Source: a virus
Virus record (IMG/VR): IMGVR_UViG_3300021437_000064
Coordinates: 1 to 31,515 of that record
DNA length: 31,515 nt
Strand: one strand, 5' to 3'
Below are positions 1 through 5,738 of this stretch, one piece after another (within the stretch, counting starts at the first letter, position 1; each line of letters begins with the position of its first letter). Position numbers and translations under genes: made by a program. Below the pieces are notes generated by a model that did not search any database, was not told the DNA's origin, and was given only the letters and a program-made list of their open reading frames with translations.

Positions 1-607
1 TTGATAGCTTTGACTTTGTGAGCTTGCTTCGTAGCATTGCAAGGTGGCCCTTGTAGACTAGCTCCTCAATGCTTACCGGCTCTATAAGTGCGTCAAACAG
101 TGCTGGCTTATCAGTGATTAAGCCGTGGCCCAATCGGTAAGGCGTAGCTGTAAGGCCAATCACGCGCAGTGCAGGGTTAATGACCTTGAGTGCTGCAAGC
201 AATGTTCGGTAGCCGCCCTCATCTTTGTGGCTCACAAGGTGGCATTCATCAATCAGCACCAGATCAATATGTCCTAGCTCTGCGGCTTTGATACGCACTG
301 ACTGGATGCCTGCGAAGGTGATAGGCTCGCCAAGCTGCTTGCGACCAATGCTAGCGCTGTAGATACCCATTGGCGCACCAGGCCAATGCTGGCGCATTTT
401 CTCTGCATTCTGCTCGATCAGCTCCTTTACATGCGTGAGCATGAGAATGCGTGTCTCAGGCCATGATTGCAAGGCATCCTTACACAGTGCTGCGATGATG
501 TGGGACTTACCCGCACCAGTCGGCAGCACCATGCAAGGGTTCCCCTCGTTGGATTCGAACCAAGCGTATAGCTGGTCGATGCTGCGTTGTTGGTAGTCAC
601 GGAGCAT
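1..607 (-). CDS. DEAD/DEAH-type superfamily 2 helicase, partial (C-terminus beyond left edge)
   Basis: The first about 202 residues of an SF2 helicase are present; the gene runs off the left edge. The N-terminus begins LRDYQQRSIDQL, a Q-motif-like start typical of the UvsW/SSL2/type III-restriction helicase group. Walker A is LPTGAGKSHI (about residues 23-32), the DEAH-type box is DECH, and motif III is GLTATPYRLG. These support an ATP-dependent DNA or branch-migration helicase acting in phage replication or recombination. The start ATG at 605-607 has a good ribosome site, TTGGAGG, seven bases upstream on the minus strand. It overlaps the upstream zinc-finger gene by 11 bases, so it is probably translationally coupled to the leftward operon. 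A restriction-enzyme-type helicase subunit cannot be excluded because the C-terminal half is missing. Confidence 0.9.
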   Translation of the reverse strand, partial: MLRDYQQRSIDQLYAWFESNEGNPCMVLPTGAGKSHIIAALCKDALQSWPETRILMLTHVKELIEQNAEKMRQHWPGAPMGIYSASIGRKQLGEPITFAGIQSVRIKAAELGHIDLVLIDECHLVSHKDEGGYRTLLAALKVINPALRVIGLTATPYRLGHGLITDKPALFDALIEPVSIEELVYKGHLAMLRSKLTKSKLS

Positions 608-953
608 GGCAAACCTCCAATACTCTCTTGCACATATCTATGTCAAACATACCAATGTGACATTCGCTTTTATCTATAGAAAGTTGCGCAGCAAGCCAAG
701 AGTAAGCATCCGATCGAGACATCCATCCTTCTTTCCATGAAGGGTCGAATGCAGCATGCGCCATTGACTTGTATTTTCTAAGCTCTGCATCTGCAAGTCT
801 TCCTAGTGGCTTTTTTGTACCTGGATGGCAACCTACATAGGCAGAGCATTGTTGGCAAAGCCAAAAATATTTAGATGCCAGATCAGGTCTATGTGGGTAA
901 ATCACACTTCCATCCACTAATTTAGGATTGCTATCGCAATATGGGCATTTCAT
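597..953 (-). CDS. Zinc-finger-containing phage protein (DUF3268-like)
   Basis: A 118-residue protein beginning MKCPYC. Cysteines at C3, C6, C33 and C36 (with C42 nearby) form two CxxC knuckles spaced as in the DUF3268 zinc-finger family, followed by the family-like segment HPGTKKPLGRLAD and a C-terminal region rich in Lys/Arg/Trp. The role is unknown; such proteins are usually found as accessory early genes in phages. An in-frame GTG lies four codons upstream, but the ATG at 951-953 has GGGGA placed correctly before it and begins only two bases after the stop of the methyltransferase-like gene, so ATG is preferred. By eye the base composition is more AT-rich than the neighbouring nuclease gene, consistent with an acquired accessory gene. 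Confidence 0.82.
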   Translation of the reverse strand: MKCPYCDSNPKLVDGSVIYPHRPDLASKYFWLCQQCSAYVGCHPGTKKPLGRLADAELRKYKSMAHAAFDPSWKEGWMSRSDAYSWLAAQLSIDKSECHIGMFDIDMCKRVLEVCHAP

Positions 954-955
954 GG

Positions 956-1507
956 TTATCCCCACTGCGCGGCCATAGCATCAGCTATGCCTTGATATGT
1001 ACGGCTACGCTCTTTCCATCGATTAGGTCCAGGCGGCATACGGTGGATTCGATCATCTCGGCCATCGACAATGTTTGTCGGCATAAGCAGTGGAAGCCCT
1101 TTCAGCCACAGACAAGTAGCTTTTGTCTCGCCATGCCCGAACTGCCAAGGCTGGATGATCTGGTCAGGCTTGCGTATTACGCTGCTTATGATACTTATGG
1201 GGTTCTCCAAAGCAATGCTTGGGATAGGAGCATTCAACAATCTGCGCACAAACTCCAATGCTTCTTGCTGACGCCCATCCGCACGCTTTGCAGCAAAGTG
1301 CCTAGCACCTGATACAGCCAAGTGTGTGCATGGAGGATGGGCAATCATCAAGTCCCAGCCATCGTTAATGATGTCGAAAACATCGCCCTGATAGTGCAGA
1401 CCTTGGGATTCAGTAGGCAACATGTCGCAAGACATGGCCTCGTGGCCACGCCGGATAAATGCATCCCGTACACGGCCTGAATATTCACATGATATTAGTA
1501 CTTTCAT
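956..1507 (-). CDS. Small C5-cytosine methyltransferase-like protein
   Basis: A 183-residue protein starting MKVLISCEYSG. It has a Rossmann-like opening (SCEYSGRVRDAF in place of the usual motif I), an acidic residue at D28 where motif II of SAM-binding folds usually lies, the PPC triplet at residues 58-60 (motif IV, catalytic Cys60) and ENP at 101-103 (motif VI). These are the core motifs of C5-cytosine DNA methyltransferases, but the protein is about half the usual length and leaves little room for a target-recognition domain. It could be a minimal phage methylase protecting phage DNA from host restriction, or a related enzyme. The start at 1505-1507 has GGGGGAA upstream and shares an ATGA overlap with the DUF4406 gene. 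No partner restriction enzyme is visible. Confidence 0.8.
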   Translation of the reverse strand: MKVLISCEYSGRVRDAFIRRGHEAMSCDMLPTESQGLHYQGDVFDIINDGWDLMIAHPPCTHLAVSGARHFAAKRADGRQQEALEFVRRLLNAPIPSIALENPISIISSVIRKPDQIIQPWQFGHGETKATCLWLKGLPLLMPTNIVDGRDDRIHRMPPGPNRWKERSRTYQGIADAMAAQWG

Positions 1508-1995
1508 AGTTTCCCCCACCAAAGAACGGGGTTTGATATGCGCGAATTGCGTCTTACAGATCCCTTGCTTTGCAAGCACCAATCACGTCTAGACCATAGT
1601 GGCCCCCACTTATCACCATCCCAATATCTAAACCCGTAGTTTGGTATTTTTGAATCAGATTTGACTCTATAAGCACCTTTTTTCTTTGGACTACCTGCCA
1701 TCCAATCATTAATAGAGCCTTCAATTATCATGCCCAACTCGCAAGCAATGTAATGCTCAAGTTTCGCGCCCTTGCTTTTCTCCCATCCAGGTAGCAAGTG
1801 CAATACTTGGCAATCCATCAGCAAACGAATATCTTTGCGCAGATAAAAAGACCATTCTTGATTAGGTACTTCGTCATGTTCTGCAGGATTACAAACGTCA
1901 AATCCTTGTGATCTCAACTCCTTAGCTTTTTCTGCAAATACTGGAAAGTTAAGTTCAGAATAGCCAGTCATTGGCCCACTAATATAAATTCTCAT
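1504..1995 (-). CDS. DUF4406 (nucleoside deoxyribosyltransferase-like fold) protein
   Basis: 163 residues. The start MRIYISGPMTG, followed by NFPVFAEKAKELRSQGFDVCNPAE and later the DCQVLHLLPGWEKSKGA segment, is characteristic of DUF4406, a Rossmann-like family related to nucleoside 2-deoxyribosyltransferases. The family is common in phage early regions, and the biochemical role is not established. The DUF domain fills roughly residues 1-95. The remaining 65 residues (WDGDKWGPLWSRRDWC and after) look like a separate, aromatic-rich tail that I do not recognise. The gene overlaps both neighbours by four bases (ATGA), fixing it in the leftward operon. It is visibly more AT-rich than the nuclease gene upstream. 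Confidence 0.85.
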   Translation of the reverse strand: MRIYISGPMTGYSELNFPVFAEKAKELRSQGFDVCNPAEHDEVPNQEWSFYLRKDIRLLMDCQVLHLLPGWEKSKGAKLEHYIACELGMIIEGSINDWMAGSPKKKGAYRVKSDSKIPNYGFRYWDGDKWGPLWSRRDWCLQSKGSVRRNSRISNPVLWWGKL

Positions 1996-3026
1996 TCCAC
2001 AACCCTCCCGTTAAATTCACGCCGTAAATCATGCAACTGAGCCCAGCCGCCATCAGCGCACGCTGCGGCATTGGCTAGCAGCTCCTTGCTGCTGTAAACG
2101 CCTTCTCCTGCTTCGCCATTGGCAACATCTTGTCCATTCACCTCGTAGATGGCCACGAAGTCAATAGCGCTTTCTTTGCGCTTCCAAGGCACTAGATCAG
2201 GGTGAATAACATGGGCTTCACATCCGTCATGCTGTGCGTTTGTTGGGACAATATCATCCCACTTTGCACAATGCCAGGTGCTATCAGACAATGGGGTAGC
2301 GTTGGCGCAGGTACGGCAATTCACCTCTTTGACTATGTGTGTAGAGTGGCAAAACTCATGCGCTGCGCAAAACCGGCACTCGAACCAGCTAGGGTCTGTG
2401 CTTATTGGTGGTGGCATTCGGTCTGCAAGAGTGATGCGATGGCCACGGGCAACGTACTTCTCTGCAAATTCCTTGTCGTAGTGCACGCGCTCGGTATAAA
2501 TCTGGTCGTCGTCTTTGCACACAGCCAAGTACAGCGCCCGGTCAATGCCGGTGCCATGCATGTATAGCTGCATCTGCACGTAGTGCTCTTTCTTGGATGC
2601 CTGCACGCCCTTGGCCTGCACATCCTTGAAGGACTTTAGGCTGTGAGTCTTGAACTCTGCAATATGGCGTGCTTTTGGCGCTTCCGGGACACCCCGCTCA
2701 ATGATGCCGTCAATGCTTCCACTGACATGGGAGCCAAAGTCTACCCGGGCTTGCTTGCCATCAATGGTGCCAGTGATATGGATGCCAATCATGCGAAGGT
2801 CAGAAATGATCTGCGCCTCTTCATTATTTCCACGGCGGAACACTCGCAAGATGCGTCCGGAAAAGGTCTGCTTGATTGCCCAGCGGAATGACAACCACAG
2901 CCAACGGTCACAGGGGTGCCCTAGTGCAGAGCATCCCAGGTGCGCACGGCCTTTCCCCGATTCTTTGGCCTCATGCGCTTTGTCAATTATAGAAGCTATG
3001 GTATCCTCACGTTCGGGTATCTTCAT
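1992..3026 (-). CDS. PD-(D/E)XK nuclease, Cas4/RecB-like, with cysteine clusters
   Basis: 344 residues. The nuclease core shows SGSIDG with D106, AEFKTH with E124 and K126, and a QMQLYM segment at Q151, matching motifs of the RecB/Cas4 group of PD-(D/E)XK exonucleases. Cysteines C32 and C39 near the N-terminus together with C217, C220 and C226 could hold a Cas4/AddB-like iron-sulphur cluster; this is inferred from spacing. A second group (C237, C240, C253, C269) looks like a zinc ribbon. The likely role is resection of phage DNA ends, feeding the DUF669 ssDNA-binding protein and the Sak4-like annealing protein encoded in the same operon. The ribosome site GAGGAGAGGGC precedes the ATG. Alternative: a structure-specific endonuclease. 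Confidence 0.87.
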   Translation of the reverse strand: MKIPEREDTIASIIDKAHEAKESGKGRAHLGCSALGHPCDRWLWLSFRWAIKQTFSGRILRVFRRGNNEEAQIISDLRMIGIHITGTIDGKQARVDFGSHVSGSIDGIIERGVPEAPKARHIAEFKTHSLKSFKDVQAKGVQASKKEHYVQMQLYMHGTGIDRALYLAVCKDDDQIYTERVHYDKEFAEKYVARGHRITLADRMPPPISTDPSWFECRFCAAHEFCHSTHIVKEVNCRTCANATPLSDSTWHCAKWDDIVPTNAQHDGCEAHVIHPDLVPWKRKESAIDFVAIYEVNGQDVANGEAGEGVYSSKELLANAAACADGGWAQLHDLRREFNGRVVE

Positions 3027-3057
3027 TGCCCTCTCCTCGGTTATGAGTTGTTGATTT

Positions 3058-3088
3058 GCCCCAGTTCAAAAGACTGGGGCATTTTTTT
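3058..3088 (+). terminator. Stem-loop with T-run reading on + strand
   Basis: An 8-bp perfect stem (GCCCCAGT at 3058-3065, ACTGGGGC at 3073-3080) with a 7-base loop is followed by A and seven T on the plus strand (3082-3088). This has the shape of an intrinsic terminator for rightward transcripts. The flanking genes are both leftward, and in their direction no U-run follows the stem. It may therefore block antisense transcription or act as an RNA-processing or stability hairpin between the ssDNA-binding and nuclease genes. Confidence 0.6.
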
Positions 3089-3090
3089 GG

Positions 3091-3573
3091 CTACTTCTTA
3101 GCCCAAGGAGGTGCCGCCTTGGCGGGTGCTGCAGGTGCTGCGGCCTTAGTCTCCACGGCCATGGCGCGGCCAACGGTGAGCGACTTGAATCCCTTCACAT
3201 CATTACTGTCGCCGTATTGCTCAGACTTCACTATGGCCAGTTTCAGGCCCAGGCTTCCACCAATAAGCTGGTCTGTGTCAGTGACGCGAGCCAAGCCTAT
3301 CGCACGCATCAACTCTCCCAACTGCTGGCGTCCAATTTCCTCCGCCTTGGGGTTTTGGTTCTTGATATTCATGTTGCCAAACACCACACGACCCTGATGC
3401 GTAGGCCCGGTAATGTCGTAGCGAACGGCAATGTATTCGCCAGTCCCGGACTTGGTCTTTTTGATCTCAGCACCAGTAATGCTAGCGGTGTACCAGCCAT
3501 CGGGCAGTGGGTCAAAGTTGCGTTCAGACTTGGGAAGACTGTCAACGTCAAATGATTCAGTGAGAAAGGCCAT
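3091..3573 (-). CDS. Phage ssDNA-binding protein (DUF669-like)
   Basis: 160 residues. The segments LPDGWYTASITGAEIKKTKSG, YIAVRYDITGPTHQGRVVF, NQNPKAEEIGRQQLGELMRAIG and LIGGSLGLKLAI match the DUF669 family of phage proteins, which are OB-fold-like ssDNA-binding proteins that accompany phage recombination genes. The C-terminus is an Ala/Pro/Lys-rich flexible tail ending PPWAKK, which differs from the acidic tip of cellular SSB. Position between the nuclease and the Sak4-like protein supports a role as the SSB of the recombination module. The start has AAGGA upstream. The stop (TAG) directly abuts a strong stem-loop. Confidence 0.85.
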   Translation of the reverse strand: MAFLTESFDVDSLPKSERNFDPLPDGWYTASITGAEIKKTKSGTGEYIAVRYDITGPTHQGRVVFGNMNIKNQNPKAEEIGRQQLGELMRAIGLARVTDTDQLIGGSLGLKLAIVKSEQYGDSNDVKGFKSLTVGRAMAVETKAAAPAAPAKAAPPWAKK

Positions 3574-3578
3574 TTAAG

Positions 3579-3971
3579 TTAATCCTTGGAGGCTTTAGTG
3601 ATTGCGAAGGAAGGGCGGCTAGGTTTAGCCGTGATTGCACTGGCCAGAGGCCTAGTGATAGTTTCATCGGCATTCTTCCACGCCGATGCATTAATTTCAG
3701 GTTTCCAGCGAAACAATGATCCCAGATGCTCAGTAATCCCCGCTTCATTGGCAAGCTCTTGCAGCTTCTCGCTGTCAATGGTTCGGTTAATCCGGCCAGT
3801 GACCTTGATAACAAAGTCACCCTGCTTCTGAGTCATGGCACCATCCAACTGATCAGAAACTTTCAAAAGTCGCGTAAGCTGGTCCTCCAAGTCACGGCGG
3901 GATTCGATAGCGATGCGCTCAGCTTCTTTGGCATATTGCCAGGATAGGCATAAGGTTTCAAGTTCGATCAT
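3579..3971 (-). CDS. Uncharacterised phage protein of the recombination operon
   Basis: 130 residues, beginning MIELETLCLSWQYAKEAER. The N-terminal 50 residues are predicted helical and charged (KEAERIAIESRRDLEDQLTR), a possible coiled coil. The centre reads QGDFVIKVTGRINRTIDSEKL and the C-terminal 30 residues are Ala/Pro/Ser/Lys-rich and probably disordered. I recognise the type as a protein regularly found between DUF669 and Sak4/AAA genes in phages, but no function is known to me. A role in recombination is inferred only from position. It overlaps the upstream gene by four bases (ATGA) and lies five bases before the DUF669 start. Confidence 0.72.
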   Translation of the reverse strand: MIELETLCLSWQYAKEAERIAIESRRDLEDQLTRLLKVSDQLDGAMTQKQGDFVIKVTGRINRTIDSEKLQELANEAGITEHLGSLFRWKPEINASAWKNADETITRPLASAITAKPSRPSFAITKASKD

Positions 3972-4180
3972 TTGCGGGCCTCCAACATGGCGTCGGCAAT
4001 GTCATATGCCTCAATAGCTAATACACTAGGTAATTCACATTCATATCGTTCGATCAGTGCAGCAATAGCCTTGGCCGCAAAGTAGTCGCGCATCGTAAGC
4101 CCCTTCAGATGACTCATGCATTCCTGATAAAGCTGAGGGAATGCGTAATCAGGTGGTGTAACTTTCAGTTCTTCGTTCAT
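3968..4180 (-). CDS. Small uncharacterised phage protein
   Basis: 70 residues. It carries a GLTMRDYFAAKA segment (residues 27-38), a motif that recurs in small early proteins of many tailed phages, followed by a helical, Ala/Glu-rich C-terminus (AYDIADAMLEARK). No catalytic or metal-binding residues are evident and the function is unknown. It is coupled by ATGA overlaps on both sides, to the Sak4-like gene upstream and the 130-residue gene downstream, which strongly supports it being real despite its size. Confidence 0.72.
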   Translation of the reverse strand: MNEELKVTPPDYAFPQLYQECMSHLKGLTMRDYFAAKAIAALIERYECELPSVLAIEAYDIADAMLEARK

Positions 4181-4851
4181 GCCTTACCCCCAATCTTGGC
4201 AATAATCTCCCCAAGATCCGGCGCTTCCCATGCCCCGAGCTTTCCGCTACGGTCTTTAGCTAGCCACAGGCCATCTGTATCGCACATCAGGGCACGCTGG
4301 GTATCTCCCTCGGCATCCTTCTCCACGCGCAAGGCCAGCACTTCGTCGAAAAAGTAGGGCAAACTTTGGCCGGTCTTATTACCGGGCATGCTTGGTGCAT
4401 AAAGCACGCGCCCCATTTCGTCTTGCGTCTTCTCAAGCTTGGCGGACATGTAGATGTGCTTTCCAGGCAGATCACGGAAGGCGCGGATGATATCGGCCAT
4501 CTGCTCCTGCATTGCGCCATACGCTGCGCGAGGGTCTTTGTTGGCCTTCTTTTCGTAGTTCAGCACCACTTCTGCTATCTCGCTAATGCTGTCCAAAGCC
4601 ACCGACTGGAAGCGCTCACCATCCGGTCCTGTCACCCACTCATAAGCCTCTTTCAAATCGGCCATGCTGGTGATCTCGATGTAAGGCAGGTCAGCATCCT
4701 GGATAGAAAGCAGGCCTCCCTCAGCACTGAGCACTATAGGTGCAGGCAGCGTTTTGATAAGTGAAGTCTTACCAGCCCCGGCCTGCCCGTAGACAAGCAG
4801 CTTCACGCCATTGGCAGACATGCTGCCGGTTGATTTCAGATTGATTGCCAT
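4177..4851 (-). CDS. Sak4-like RecA-fold annealing ATPase (AAA_24)
   Basis: 224 residues. Walker A is YGQAGAGKTS (lysine at about residue 28) and Walker B is FQSVALDSIS (D87). The core YEKKANKDPRAAYGAMQEQM and the HIYMSAKLEK strand fit the phage nucleotide-binding AAA_24 family, which includes Sak4, a minimal RecA-like single-strand annealing protein. It would bind ssDNA with the DUF669 protein and promote annealing or repair of phage DNA ends made by the PD-(D/E)XK nuclease. This is known for characterised Sak4 members and inferred here. There is a fairly weak ribosome site (AAGGATTTTT) before the ATG, just after the Gly-X repeat gene. Confidence 0.85.
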   Translation of the reverse strand: MAINLKSTGSMSANGVKLLVYGQAGAGKTSLIKTLPAPIVLSAEGGLLSIQDADLPYIEITSMADLKEAYEWVTGPDGERFQSVALDSISEIAEVVLNYEKKANKDPRAAYGAMQEQMADIIRAFRDLPGKHIYMSAKLEKTQDEMGRVLYAPSMPGNKTGQSLPYFFDEVLALRVEKDAEGDTQRALMCDTDGLWLAKDRSGKLGAWEAPDLGEIIAKIGGKA

Positions 4852-4860
4852 AAAAATCCT

Positions 4861-5076
4861 TTAATTTGACCCTTCCCCGTCCCCAGACCCGTCCCCGTCC
4901 CCGTACCCAGCCCCGTCCCCAGACCCGTCCCCGGCCCCGTACCCAGAGCCAGACCCGGCCCCGTACCCGGACCCGTCCCCGTACCCGGACCCGGCCCCGT
5001 ACCCGGACCCGGCCCCGTACCCGTACCCGGCCCCGTACCCGGACCCGTCTATAAATGCTTTATTTTTTGAAGCCAT
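4861..5076 (-). CDS. Gly-X dipeptide repeat protein
   Basis: 71 residues: a 10-residue head (MASKNKAFID), then 30 uninterrupted Gly-X dipeptides with X drawn only from Ser, Tyr, Ala, Asp and Glu, ending in Asn. Tyr/Ala dominate the first half and Asp the second, giving an acidic C-terminal end. The frame is open because the DNA is a run of GGN-NNC-type hexanucleotides. It overlaps the DUF6948 gene by 17 bases and sits 9 bases before the Sak4-like gene, so it is positioned as a translated operon member. The function is unknown. Its low complexity and acidic, aromatic side chains suggest a disordered or condensate-forming peptide, or a DNA mimic; this is speculation. It might instead be a non-functional expanded tract. 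Confidence 0.6.
   Translation of the reverse strand: MASKNKAFIDGSGYGAGYGYGAGSGYGAGSGYGDGSGYGAGSGSGYGAGDGSGDGAGYGDGDGSGDGEGSN
4867..5046 (-). repeat. Hexanucleotide minisatellite (30 units) in coding DNA
   Basis: 180 bases made of thirty 6-base units. On the plus strand each is a variation on CCCGTA, CCCGGA, CCCGTC and CCCGGC, interspersed with CCCAGA-type units. The array is strikingly C-rich on one strand and lies wholly inside the Gly-X gene. Such arrays change length by replication slippage, and any change in multiples of six keeps the reading frame. Confidence 0.9.
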
Positions 5077-5437
5077 TTATTGAATCCTCAGCTGTTGAGC
5101 TGCATGGGATCAACTCACAAACACCTGTCAAATAAATCTCTGGGTTCACAACGTCAATCTTGCAACCAGACTGCACGCCAGTCTGAGCCACGCCGGACAG
5201 TGCAACTCCGTCTTTTGCTTTCCAAGACCACAATCGGCGAGAGTCTTTTAGGATTACGTTTTCGCCATCCACGCTAACCACCGTACCAGCATGTACACCA
5301 GCTGCATAGCAGCGTGCAATGACGTACTTACCTATGAATGGATGGGGTGTGTTGCATGGCGCAGGCTGTGCAATAGTTCCATTCACAAGAAAAGCAATCT
5401 CTCGGATTTGCTTCAAAGTCAGTTCTTCAATGTTCAT
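5060..5437 (-). CDS. DUF6948-like phage protein, first gene of the leftward operon
   Basis: 125 residues starting MNIEELTLKQIREIAFLVNG. A helical N-terminus is followed by a beta-rich domain: PFIGKYVIARCYAAGVHAGTVVSVDGENVILKDSRRLWSW begins at about residue 40, and KDGVALSGVAQTG follows. This matches the phage family known as DUF6948, of unknown function. The start at 5435-5437 has AAGGAAACACA upstream; an extended frame reaching 5524 would cross the promoter and lacks a ribosome site, so it was not used. It is the promoter-proximal gene of the leftward early operon, overlapping the Gly-X gene by 17 bases. Confidence 0.78.
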   Translation of the reverse strand: MNIEELTLKQIREIAFLVNGTIAQPAPCNTPHPFIGKYVIARCYAAGVHAGTVVSVDGENVILKDSRRLWSWKAKDGVALSGVAQTGVQSGCKIDVVNPEIYLTGVCELIPCSSTAEDSINGFKK

Positions 5438-5494
5438 TGTGTTTCCTTGGTTGTTTGCCAGACCTTCTGCAAATTCAGTTCGTCCGGTGAGGGT

Positions 5495-5524
5495 AGTGTA
5501 AGCGCATTTCGTGGCAAAATGCAA
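5495..5524 (-). promoter_or_regulatory. Leftward early promoter
   Basis: On the minus strand, TTGCAT (-35; plus 5519-5524) and TACACT (-10; plus 5495-5500) are separated by 18 bases, a good sigma-70-type match. It points into the DUF6948 gene and the whole leftward operon, with about 58 bases to the start codon. The assignment is from consensus by eye. Confidence 0.6.
5504..5522. promoter_or_regulatory. Candidate operator in the divergent control region
   Basis: The inverted repeat GCATTT (5504-5509) and AAATGC (5517-5522), with a 7-base centre, lies between the -35 and -10 of the leftward promoter, a classic site for repression. A second, wider inverted repeat, GTGTAAGC (5496-5503) and GCTTACAC (5552-5559), overlaps the -10 on one side and the first codons of the HTH gene on the other. 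The adjacent HTH protein is the obvious candidate ligand (inference). Confidence 0.45.
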
Positions 5525-5549
5525 ATGTTTTTACAAAAAGGAATAAAAA

Positions 5550-5738
5550 ATGCTTACACCTGAGCAGATACGGCAGAGACTCCATGACGCTAATCTTCGA
5601 AAAGTGGCCGATATGGCGGATGTGAAGTACGCCACCCTATGGCGCTTTATGAATGGCGCAAGCCCAAAATACCACACCATAATGGCTATCAGTGACTACC
5701 TGACACGGCGCGAATGCGGCGAGGTGGCCAATGGCTAG
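5550..5738 (+). CDS. Small HTH DNA-binding regulator (Cro-like position)
   Basis: 62 residues. The segment from NLRKVADMADVKYATLWRF through MNGA (about residues 15-37) has the spacing of a helix-turn-helix: a first helix around VADMADV, a turn, then recognition helix YATLWRFMNG. TIMAISDYLT then forms the following helix. It resembles very small Cro/XRE-type phage regulators. It is the first gene rightward of the divergent control region, has AAGGAAT upstream, and overlaps the primase-helicase gene by 8 bases. Its own first codons lie in an inverted repeat, hinting at autoregulation. It is probably the switch controlling early transcription in both directions; this is inference from position. 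Confidence 0.75.
   Translation: MLTPEQIRQRLHDANLRKVADMADVKYATLWRFMNGASPKYHTIMAISDYLTRRECGEVANG

Noticed and set aside
4866-5054. Plus-strand Pro/Arg/Thr repeat frame antisense to the Gly-X gene
   Set aside because: A mirror of the hexanucleotide repeat; every frame is open by composition and there is no promoter or ribosome site for it on this strand.
5060-5524. Extended start of the DUF6948-like gene at 5524
   Set aside because: The extra 29 codons cross the leftward promoter and lack a ribosome site, while the ATG at 5435-5437 has a clear AAGGA.
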